Assembly (NCBI GenBank): GCA_021731215.1
Contig: JAKFXU010000385.1
Coordinates: forward strand, 1-8,619
Length of the DNA: 8,619 nt
Origin: Rhodoferax sp.
GTDB taxonomy: Bacteria > Pseudomonadota > Gammaproteobacteria > Burkholderiales > Burkholderiaceae_C
Direction of reading: 5' to 3'
The translations under genes were made by a program, and so were the position numbers. The notes beneath the pieces are model-generated. The model saw only the letters and a program-made list of their open reading frames with translations. It did no database searches and was not told where the DNA came from. Of the stretch, positions 1 through 5,331 are shown piece by piece; position 1 is the stretch's first letter; every line of letters starts with the position of its first letter.

Positions 1-284
1 GCGTAACTGAAAATGTCCTCGGGCTGCGTGCTGGGTACCAGCAGCAGCACGATTTGGGTGCCATGGCTTTGTTCAAAAGCCCTCAGCCTGCGCTCGAGTT
101 GCTGCAGTTGCGCGGCGTCCAGGGTGCCGGTGGTGTCGATCACCGGCGCGCTCAAGTCTGGCACCGCCTGCTGCGCCTGCGCCTGCGCCAGCAGCAGCGC
201 CAGGCCCATGGCCAGGATCGTCCCCCAGCGCCCGGCCAGCGTCAGCCGCTGCCAAAGCCGGGGTCGCAGGGCTGTGAAGTTCAT
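1..284 (-). CDS. TPM-domain secreted/membrane protein, N-terminal part (runs off left edge)
   Basis: The first 94 codons of a minus-strand gene are present and the C-terminus lies outside the window. Residues 1-37 look like a Sec signal peptide: arginines at 8, 10, 13 and 19, a hydrophobic core at about 22-33, and an AQA-type cleavage site near residue 37. The mature part opens with VPDLSAPVIDTTGTLD, then an amphipathic helix (about 57-73) and GTQIVLLLVPST. This is the characteristic start of the TPM fold (TLP18.3/Psb32/MOLO-1 family, YgcG-like). Such proteins are exported, and many carry a C-terminal membrane helix and a Gly/Ser-rich tail, which would lie beyond position 1. The ATG at 284-282 was chosen because it gives a full signal peptide; a GGGAC about 6 nt upstream is a weak ribosome site. 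It starts 19 bp after the lemA stop on the same strand, so the two are probably one operon. The molecular function of this bacterial subgroup is not settled. Confidence 0.88.
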   Translation of the reverse strand, partial: MNFTALRPRLWQRLTLAGRWGTILAMGLALLLAQAQAQQAVPDLSAPVIDTTGTLDAAQLQQLERRLRAFEQSHGTQIVLLLVPSTQPEDIFSY

Positions 285-303
285 CCGCCGGTCCCGCCGC
301 GCG

Positions 304-891
304 CTATTTTTTGCTGAAGTCAACCACCGGCGGCGCGGCGATCACGGCCTCGTTCTGCACCGCAAAGGTCGGCTTGGAGGCGTAGCCGAACAGCATGGCG
401 GTCAGGTTGCTGGGGAAACTGCGCGCCAGCACGTTGTAGGCCTGCACCGCCTCGATGTAGCGGTTGCGGGCGACCGCGACCCGGTTCTCGGTGCCTTCGA
501 GCTGTACCCGCAAATCGCGAAAGCCTTCGTTGGTTTTCAGATTGGGGTACTGCTCCGACACCGCCATCAAGCGGCTCAAGGCCGAGCCCAGTTCACCCTG
601 CGCCGCCTGGAATTTCTGGAACGCCTGCGGGTTGTTGAGCGTCTCGGGCGTGACCTGGATCGCGGTGGCGCGCGCGCGCGCCTCGATCACCTTGGTCAGC
701 GTCTCCTGCTCGAACGCCGCCTCGCCCTTGACCGTGGCCACGATGTTGGGCACCAGGTCGGCACGGCGCTGGTACTGGTTGAGCACCTCGCTCCAGGCCG
801 ATTTGGTTTGCTCATCGAGACGCTGAAAATCGTTATAGCCGCAACCTGACAGGGTCAATGCACTCACCAGGATCAAGAGCCAGCGTGTCAT
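304..891 (-). CDS. lemA: LemA family lipoprotein
   Basis: Encodes 195 residues. The N-terminus is a lipoprotein signal peptide: MTRW, a hydrophobic stretch, then the lipobox L14-S15-G16-C17, so Cys17 should be lipidated and the protein envelope-anchored. The rest is the helical LemA fold, with the family hallmarks NQYQRRADLVPNIVATVKG (about 38-56), the helix around EARARATAIQ, SEQYPNLK, QLEGTENRVAVARNRY and LARSFPSNL. Length is typical of the family. The start at 891-889 places the lipobox correctly and has GGAGA (898-902) 7 nt upstream. The open frame continues upstream to an ATG at 1026, but that would put about 45 residues before the signal peptide. LemA proteins often sit beside TPM-domain genes, as here; their biochemical role is not defined. 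The gene ends 19 bp before the TPM gene. A (GC)7 tract lies within the coding region. Confidence 0.94.
   Translation of the reverse strand: MTRWLLILVSALTLSGCGYNDFQRLDEQTKSAWSEVLNQYQRRADLVPNIVATVKGEAAFEQETLTKVIEARARATAIQVTPETLNNPQAFQKFQAAQGELGSALSRLMAVSEQYPNLKTNEGFRDLRVQLEGTENRVAVARNRYIEAVQAYNVLARSFPSNLTAMLFGYASKPTFAVQNEAVIAAPPVVDFSKK
668..681. repeat. (GC)7 dinucleotide tract inside lemA
   Basis: Seven perfect GC dinucleotides lie within the lemA coding frame, where they encode the alternating Ala/Arg part of EARARAT. Such a tract can slip during replication, and a change of one or two units would shift the lemA frame. It may simply reflect GC-rich codon choice for an Ala-Arg repeat. Confidence 0.85.
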
Positions 892-897
892 AAATAA

Positions 898-902
898 TCT
901 CC
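898..902 (-). promoter_or_regulatory. Ribosome binding site of lemA
   Basis: On the minus strand this reads GGAGA, 7 nt before the ATG at 891-889. It supports the short lipobox-bearing LemA start over the longer open frame that begins at 1026. Confidence 0.75.
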
Positions 903-922
903 AAGCACAAGGGCGTAACGGT

Positions 923-950
923 AGCATAAACGGGTGCAGCGCAGCTTGAA
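923..950 (-). promoter_or_regulatory. Possible sigma70-type promoter for lemA-TPM
   Basis: On the minus strand, TTCAAG (945-950) and TATGCT (923-928) are separated by 16 bp. TATGCT matches four of six consensus -10 bases; the -35 match is weak (three of six). Transcription would start near 916, about 25 nt before the lemA ATG, leaving room for the ribosome site at 898-902. The remainder of the 141-bp divergent region (892-1032) holds no recognisable gene. A TTGACG at 985-990 on the plus strand has no partner -10 at normal spacing. Confidence 0.28.
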
Positions 951-1032
951 CTGGCTTGCGTAAAGGCGAGGCCCGGTCAGCGCCTTGACGAAAGCACGGC
1001 AGAATCCAGGCTGATGCGCACACCAAACCACC

Positions 1033-1482
1033 ATGTCTAAACTACCCGCACAGGCCGCCACCGTCGGTGGCTCCGCCGCTGACATTGAAGCCGCTTTTTA
1101 CGAGGCCTTGCAGAGCGCTGACCTGGACAAGCTGATGGCGTGCTGGGCCGATGAAGATGAAATTGTCTGCGTCCATCCGGGCGGGCCGCGCCTGATCGGG
1201 GCGGGCGCCATCCGTGCTGCGTTCGACGCCATGTTTGTCAATGGCAGTATCCGGGCCTGGCCCGAGGCGGTGCGCAAAATCGAGTCGCTGGTCAGTGCGG
1301 TGCATAGCGTGCGCGAGCGCATTGAAGTGCTGACCCAGGAGGGACCGCGCACCGCCTACGTGATTGCCACCAACGTCTATCACAATACCGCCCAGGGCTG
1401 GCGCATGGTGGCCCACCATGCCAGTCCGGGCTCACTGCAGGAGGCGCAGGATATCAGTGACACGCCGCACGTCTTGCATTGA
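1033..1482 (+). CDS. NTF2-like / SnoaL-like domain protein
   Basis: Encodes 149 residues that look like one cone-shaped NTF2-like domain (SnoaL/YybH/DUF4440 type). An N-terminal helix pair (about 16-40: DIEAAFYEALQSADLDKLMACWADED) leads into IVCVHPGGPRLIGAGAIRAAFDAMF, then the curved sheet with RIEVLTQEG, AYVIATNVYHNTAQGWRMVAHHASPG. The ending WRMVAHHAS is typical of this family. There is no signal peptide or membrane segment, so it should be cytoplasmic. The fold serves as a small-ligand binding domain or enzyme, and no specific reaction can be read from the sequence. ATG 1033 is the first possible start in this frame, because an in-frame TGA lies at 1012-1014. It has no Shine-Dalgarno sequence in the preceding 20 nt. 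It lies divergent from lemA and 48 bp before the next plus-strand gene, with which it is probably cotranscribed. Confidence 0.86.
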   Translation: MSKLPAQAATVGGSAADIEAAFYEALQSADLDKLMACWADEDEIVCVHPGGPRLIGAGAIRAAFDAMFVNGSIRAWPEAVRKIESLVSAVHSVRERIEVLTQEGPRTAYVIATNVYHNTAQGWRMVAHHASPGSLQEAQDISDTPHVLH

Positions 1483-1519
1483 TAAAACCGGCCGCACAGG
1501 TTCACGGCTTCTGACAGAT

Positions 1520-1524
1520 GGAGG
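1520..1524 (+). promoter_or_regulatory. Ribosome binding site of the 1531 gene
   Basis: GGAGG with a 6-nt spacer before ATG 1531. This near-perfect site fixes the start of the downstream gene. It contrasts with the gene just upstream, which has none. The 48 bp between the two genes shows no promoter or terminator that I can support. Confidence 0.85.
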
Positions 1525-1530
1525 ACATCA

Positions 1531-2073
1531 ATGGACGATATGGTTAAGCAAGCCATGGCCAAATGGCCCGATGTGCCCGATTGCTACGGCTGGCTCGGCC
1601 TTGATGCGCGCGGCAACTGGTTCATGCGCGACGACCGGGTGCAGGCGCACGGGCCGTTCGCGGGCACTGGCGCGCAGAGCAAGGGCTCGCTGTTAAAACA
1701 CGAGAAGCTGATCGAATTCATCCAGCGCAACTACCACGCTGATGCGCAGGGGCAATGGTTTTTCCAGAACGGACCCCAGCGCGTCTATGTGGAACTCGAA
1801 GCCACGCCGCTGATCTGGCGCGTCAACGATGACTTCTCGATTCAAGACCACGCTGGCCAGGCCGCGCAGCTCCAGTGCTGCCTGCTCGACGAGCAGGGGC
1901 GCGTCTATCTGCAAACCGACACCGGCTTTGGCCTGGTGCACAGCATGGACATGAGCCACGTGGCGGACGCGCTGGAGCAGGGCCGCTGGCAGATGCAGGA
2001 GGTGGTGGCGGCGCAGTTGGCGCAGCGCTTCAACTATGTGAGCAGCCCACAGCAGCGGCAAAAATCCGAGTAA
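1531..2073 (+). CDS. Conserved protein of unknown function with triplicated DxxG-W/V motif
   Basis: Encodes 180 residues with a strong ribosome site. It looks like a conserved hypothetical protein of betaproteobacteria. I have a faint association with a DUF2944/DUF2946-type label but cannot confirm it. It lacks a signal peptide or membrane helix and should be cytoplasmic. Three similar short motifs recur at even spacing: LDARGNWFMRD (24-34), ADAQGQWFFQN (70-80) and LDEQGRVYLQT (119-129). Each looks like a beta-hairpin with a D-x-x-G turn followed by aromatic or hydrophobic residues. A weaker fourth echo is LEQGRWQMQ (148-156). Other visible features are Cys18, adjacent cysteines CC at 116-117, a mostly beta middle with VYVELEATPLIWRVNDDF, and a C-terminal helix ending in a Gln-rich tail. 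It is probably cotranscribed with the NTF2-like gene and converges on amn with 12 bp between stops. No enzymatic motif is evident. Confidence 0.85.
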   Translation: MDDMVKQAMAKWPDVPDCYGWLGLDARGNWFMRDDRVQAHGPFAGTGAQSKGSLLKHEKLIEFIQRNYHADAQGQWFFQNGPQRVYVELEATPLIWRVNDDFSIQDHAGQAAQLQCCLLDEQGRVYLQTDTGFGLVHSMDMSHVADALEQGRWQMQEVVAAQLAQRFNYVSSPQQRQKSE

Positions 2074-2090
2074 GGCGGCCCCTGCTTACT
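2069..2090. repeat. Short inverted repeat spanning both stop codons of two convergent genes
   Basis: AGTAAG (2069-2074) and CTTACT (2085-2090) are perfect inverted copies around a 10-nt loop. The left arm contains the TAA of the 1531 gene and the right arm contains the TAA of amn. The 6-bp stem is AT-containing and has no T-tract, so it is a poor candidate for an intrinsic terminator. Part of the symmetry is forced by two facing TAA codons. Confidence 0.5.
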
Positions 2091-3579
2091 GAAACGCCAC
2101 TTCCGCAAAGCTGCGCAGCTTGCGGCTGTGGAGCTGGTTCAGACCCTGCTCGCGCAGCAGCTCGATGGCACGGATGCCAATGCGCAGGTGCTGGTCGACC
2201 CGTTCGCGGTAGAACTGGTTGGCCATGCCGGGCAGCTTGATTTCGCCGTGCAGGGGCTTGTCGCTCACGCACAACAGGGTGCCGTAGGGCACGCGGAATC
2301 TGAAACCGTTGGCGGCGATGGTGGCGCTCTCCATGTCCAGCGCCACCGCGCGGCTCTGGCTGAAGCGGCGCTGCGGGCCGTTGTCGGGCAATAGTTCCCA
2401 GTTGCGGTTGTCGGTACTGGCGACGGTGCCGGTGCGCATGATGCGTTTGAGCTCCGGCCCTTTGAGCTGCGTCACCTGCGACACCGCCGCTTCCAGCGCC
2501 AGTTGAATCTCGGCCAGCGCCGGGATCGGCACCCACAGCGGCAGCTCTTCATCCAGCACATGGTCCTCGCGCACATAGCCGTGCGCCAGCACGTAGTCGC
2601 CGAGTTGCTGCGTGTTGCGCAGGCCGGCGCAATGGCCCAGCATGATCCAGGCGTGCGGGCGCAGCACGGCAATGTGGTCGGTGATGGTCTTGGCATTGGC
2701 CGGGCCGACGCCGATGTTGACCATGCTGATGCCGCCGCGGTCGGCGCGCACCAGGTGGTAGCCCGGCATTTGCGGCAGCCGGGGTGGCACTTTGCCGAGC
2801 TCGTCACCCGCCTGCACCAGCGTTCCCACGCGGCGCGTCACCACATTGCCGGGCTCGACAAAGGCGATGTACTCGCTGTCCGGGTCGGCCATGGCCGCAT
2901 GCCCGAGGCGCACGAACTCATCGATGTAGAACTGGTAATTGGTGAACAGCACAAAGTTCTGAAAATGCTCGGGCGCGGTGCCGGTGTAGTGGCGCAGGCG
3001 GTGCAGCGAATAGTCCACCCGCGGCGCGGTGAACAGCGACAGCGGCTGCGCTTCGCCCGGGCGCGGCTCATGGGTACCGTTGGCAATGCCGTCGTCCATG
3101 GCGGTCAGATCGGGCAAATCAAACATATCGCGCATCAACTGGCGGCGTTCGGCATTCAAGCTGCCCTCGATATGGTCGTGCTCGGCGAACGAAAAGTGCA
3201 CCGGAATCGGCTGTGAGCTGGTGCCCACTTCCAGCTCAACCTTGTGGTTTTGCAGCAGCAGGGTGAATTGATCCAGGTAGTAGGACGCGTACAAATCAGG
3301 GCGGCTCAAGGTGGTCTCGAAGCGCCCGGGACCGGCCACAAAACCGTAGCTCAGGCGCGCGCTGTCCGAGGTGCCCTGGCGCGCCACAGTGTCGGTCTGC
3401 ACCCGCACGAACGGGTAGCAGGCGCGCACATGGCCGGGCAGGCTGTCGCCCGCCACGAAGCGCTGCATGGCCTCGCGCAGGTGGTTCAGGCTGCTGTCAT
3501 AAATCTCACGCACCTGGGCCAGCGCGGCGGCCGGATCGGTGAAACGGGCGGGGGCAATAAAGGCGGGTAGATAAGGCAT
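2086..3579 (-). CDS. amn: AMP nucleosidase
   Basis: AMP nucleosidase (EC 3.2.2.4) hydrolyses AMP to adenine and ribose 5-phosphate in the cytoplasm, contributing to purine balance. From ATG 3579 the protein has 497 residues, close to the roughly 484 of the E. coli enzyme. The N-terminal regulatory domain (about 10-175) includes ARFTDPAAALAQVREIYDSS, ACYPFVRVQTDT and FSFAEHDHIEGSL. The C-terminal nucleoside-phosphorylase-like domain has VNIGVGPANAKTITDH (287-302), MLGHCAGLR (313-321), GTVASTDNRNWEL, ALDMESATIAANG with the substrate-contacting DMES (415-418), and CVSDKPLHGEIKLPGMANQFYRERVDQH, whose SDKP Asp440 matches the catalytic acid position. All expected motifs are intact. An in-frame GTG at 3594 would add five residues (MDNSA); neither start has a good ribosome site, so the start is uncertain. 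The gene is divergent from gshA. Confidence 0.95.
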   Translation of the reverse strand: MPYLPAFIAPARFTDPAAALAQVREIYDSSLNHLREAMQRFVAGDSLPGHVRACYPFVRVQTDTVARQGTSDSARLSYGFVAGPGRFETTLSRPDLYASYYLDQFTLLLQNHKVELEVGTSSQPIPVHFSFAEHDHIEGSLNAERRQLMRDMFDLPDLTAMDDGIANGTHEPRPGEAQPLSLFTAPRVDYSLHRLRHYTGTAPEHFQNFVLFTNYQFYIDEFVRLGHAAMADPDSEYIAFVEPGNVVTRRVGTLVQAGDELGKVPPRLPQMPGYHLVRADRGGISMVNIGVGPANAKTITDHIAVLRPHAWIMLGHCAGLRNTQQLGDYVLAHGYVREDHVLDEELPLWVPIPALAEIQLALEAAVSQVTQLKGPELKRIMRTGTVASTDNRNWELLPDNGPQRRFSQSRAVALDMESATIAANGFRFRVPYGTLLCVSDKPLHGEIKLPGMANQFYRERVDQHLRIGIRAIELLREQGLNQLHSRKLRSFAEVAFQ

Positions 3580-3666
3580 GGCGCTATTGTCCACGCCCTG
3601 GCGTCGGGCGCAAACCCGAAGTCAGCGCCCGGTCTGGCGTGGGGGGCGAGGCGTCAGGAAAAAAAC

Positions 3667-3675
3667 TGCCATACT
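3667..3675 (+). promoter_or_regulatory. Possible extended -10 promoter element for gshA
   Basis: TGC followed by CATACT forms an extended -10 (TGn plus a four-of-six -10 match). It sits just after a run of seven A (3659-3665) in the 127-bp region between amn and gshA. Transcription would begin near 3682, about 25 nt before ATG 3707. No clear -35 lies at 16-18 bp spacing. ACTGCC occurs twice, 8 bp apart (3665-3670 and 3673-3678), overlapping the element; this may be chance. I see no persuasive promoter for amn in the opposite direction. Confidence 0.28.
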
Positions 3676-3690
3676 GCCAGCCCAGTTACT

Positions 3691-3695
3691 GAGGA
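3691..3695 (+). promoter_or_regulatory. Ribosome binding site of gshA
   Basis: GAGGA lies 11 nt before ATG 3707. The spacing is slightly long but usable. It supports this start rather than the open frame reaching back to 3578, which would add 43 residues lacking similarity to GshA and overlap the amn start. Confidence 0.6.
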
Positions 3696-3706
3696 AACCA
3701 GAGTCC

Positions 3707-5269
3707 ATGTTGAAGTTCACCTGTTGCGATGCGGTCCGGCAATTTTCCACCCGCGGGCAGGCGCAGGTCTTGCGCGGCATTGCCCGTGGCTACGAGCGCG
3801 AATGCCTGCGCGTGGACGCCGCCGGCCAGTTGGCGGCGACGCCGCACCCGCCTGCGCTGGGCTCCAAGCTGACCCACCCCTGGATCACCACCGACTACTC
3901 GGAGGCGCTGCTCGAATTCATCACGCCGCCCTCGCAGGATCCGGCGTTCCCCTTAAGTTTCTTGCGTGACATTCATCGCTTCAGCGCGCAGCAGTTGCAC
4001 GGTGAGACCATGTGGGCGGGTTCCATGCCCTGTGCGCTGGGCACCGACCGGGACATCCCGATCGCCGACTATGGCAGTTCCAACGCGGCCCGCTTTAAGA
4101 CCGTGTACCGCGAGGGGCTGGGGCTGCGCTATGGCCGCCAGATGCAGACCATTGCCGGGGCCCATTACAACTGGTCCTTGCCCGACGGTTTCTGGCTGGC
4201 CCTGCGAGACTGTTGCGCGGTCGATGGCAACCAGCATGAGTTTGTGAGCGAACGCTATTTCGGCTTGATCCGCAATTTTCTGCGTTTTGGCTGGCTGATT
4301 CCCTACCTGTTCGGCGCCTCGCCCGCCATCTGTCAGTCGTTCCTGCAGGGCCGCAAATCGGATTTGCTGGAACTAGCGCCGGGCACCCTGTACGGACCGT
4401 ACGCCACCAGCTTGCGCATGAGCGATCTGGGTTACCAGAACCGGGCGCAGGCCAACCTGCACGTCAGCTTCAATTCACTGGCCGAATACACGCACGACCT
4501 CGAAACCGCCATCCGCACGCCCGATCCGTTTTATGCGGAAATCGGTGTGCGCGACGGCAGCCACTGGAAGCAGCTCAACGCCAACCTGCTGCAGATTGAG
4601 AACGAGTTCTATGCCGGTATTCGGCCCAAGCGCATCGGCAAAGAGGGCGAGCGACCGGCCAAGGCGCTGCAGAAATACGGCGTTGAATACGTCGAGGTGC
4701 GCCTGTTTGACCTGAACCCGTTTGTTGATATCGGCATCACGCCGGAGCAGAGCACGTTTGCCGACGTGCTGCTGCTGATGTGTTTGTTCCGGGAAAGTCC
4801 GCCCATCACCAGCCGCGAGCAAAGCGAAAACGACGAAAACAAGCGCCGCGTCGTCACCCGCGGCCGTCAGCCCGATCTGCAACTGCTGGCACACAACCGC
4901 GAGCAAGCGTTCCGCCCACTGGCGCACGAATTATTTGACGACATGCAACCCTTTGCCGAGATGCTGGACGCCGCCTACGGTGGCCAGCGCTACCACACGA
5001 CGATGCAATTGTTGCGTGGGCGCATTGACCAGCCCGACAGCACGCCTTCGGCCCAGGTGCTGGCGGGAGCGCGGGAGCAGGGCGGATTTTTCAAGTACAC
5101 CATGCAGTTGTCACAGCAACACCACCAGCATTTGCTGGCACAGCCGCTGGACGCGCCATCCCAGGCCCGGTTCCTGGCCAGTGTGCAAGCCTCGCTGGCG
5201 CAGCAGCAGCGGCTGGAGGCCATGGAACAAGGCAGCTTTGAAGACTTTGTGGCCAGTTACTACGCCTGA
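3707..5269 (+). CDS. gshA: Glutamate-cysteine ligase (gamma-glutamylcysteine synthetase)
   Basis: GshA (EC 6.3.2.2) joins L-glutamate and L-cysteine using ATP, the first and usually rate-limiting step of glutathione synthesis, in the cytoplasm. The product has 520 residues, almost identical in length to the 518-residue E. coli enzyme, whose proteobacterial family it clearly matches. Active-site regions are RGYERECLRV (28-36, Glu30 aligning with E. coli Glu27), WITTDYSEALLEFITP (59-74, Asp63 and Glu70 aligning with Asp60 and Glu67), SMPCALG (106-112), FKTVYREGLGLRYG, IAGAHYNWSLP (149-159), FGWLIPYLFGASPAICQSF (194-212), SDLGYQN, and QIENEFYAGIRPKR with EYVEVRLFDLNPF (296-339). No key residue appears lost. 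The C-terminus is Gln/His-rich, with QLSQQHHQHLLAQ. It is divergent from amn and converges on the PAS-GGDEF-EAL gene. The next glutathione gene, gshB, is not in the window. Confidence 0.96.
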   Translation: MLKFTCCDAVRQFSTRGQAQVLRGIARGYERECLRVDAAGQLAATPHPPALGSKLTHPWITTDYSEALLEFITPPSQDPAFPLSFLRDIHRFSAQQLHGETMWAGSMPCALGTDRDIPIADYGSSNAARFKTVYREGLGLRYGRQMQTIAGAHYNWSLPDGFWLALRDCCAVDGNQHEFVSERYFGLIRNFLRFGWLIPYLFGASPAICQSFLQGRKSDLLELAPGTLYGPYATSLRMSDLGYQNRAQANLHVSFNSLAEYTHDLETAIRTPDPFYAEIGVRDGSHWKQLNANLLQIENEFYAGIRPKRIGKEGERPAKALQKYGVEYVEVRLFDLNPFVDIGITPEQSTFADVLLLMCLFRESPPITSREQSENDENKRRVVTRGRQPDLQLLAHNREQAFRPLAHELFDDMQPFAEMLDAAYGGQRYHTTMQLLRGRIDQPDSTPSAQVLAGAREQGGFFKYTMQLSQQHHQHLLAQPLDAPSQARFLASVQASLAQQQRLEAMEQGSFEDFVASYYA

Positions 5270-5273
5270 GGGC

Positions 5274-5308
5274 ACGGCCCGCCGCCTTGGCGTCGCTCCA
5301 TTGGCCGT
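5274..5308. terminator. GC-rich stem-loop between convergent gshA and GGDEF-EAL genes (weak terminator candidate)
   Basis: ACGGCC (5274-5279) pairs with GGCCGT (5303-5308). Immediately inside the left arm, 5280-5295 folds into a second hairpin (CGCCGC, loop CTTG, GCGTCG, one mismatch), leaving a 7-nt bulge at 5296-5302. The structure lies within the 44-bp gap between two convergent stop codons, where a bidirectional terminator would be expected. There is no T-tract on either strand, so classical intrinsic termination is doubtful. Confidence 0.3.
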
Positions 5309-5309
5309 C

Positions 5310-5331
5310 GGTTTCACACCAGTTTCACACC
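5310..5331. repeat. 11-bp tandem repeat across the stop codon of the GGDEF-EAL gene
   Basis: GGTTTCACACC (5310-5320) is followed directly by AGTTTCACACC (5321-5331), two 11-bp units with one difference. On the coding (minus) strand the upstream unit encodes the final G-V-K-L residues, and the second unit, read in another frame because 11 is not a multiple of 3, supplies the TGA at 5316-5314. Confidence 0.9.

Noticed and set aside
13..849. A 278-codon plus-strand open frame opposite TPM and lemA.
   Set aside because: It is antisense to two well-supported genes, and its product has a Cys/Ser- then Arg/Leu-rich composition with no family resemblance.
985..990. TTGACG on the plus strand as a -35 element for the NTF2-like gene.
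   Set aside because: No acceptable -10 sequence is found 16-18 bp downstream; the bases near 1008-1013 are not AT-rich.
892..1026. An N-terminal extension of LemA from the ATG at 1026.
   Set aside because: It would bury the lipoprotein signal peptide 45 residues inside the protein. The shorter start has a proper ribosome site and places the lipobox at residue 17.
2069..2090. The inverted repeat between the two convergent stops as an intrinsic terminator.
   Set aside because: The stem is only 6 bp, the loop is 10 nt and there is no T-tract. Part of the symmetry follows from two facing TAA codons.
2503..3216. A 237-codon plus-strand open frame opposite amn.
   Set aside because: Its frame and composition are those of an antisense shadow of a conserved enzyme, and no ribosome site or domain supports it.
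3578..3706. An N-terminal extension of GshA from 3578.
   Set aside because: The added 43 residues are Arg-rich with no GshA similarity. They would occupy the whole divergent promoter region, and the start at 3707 gives the family length.
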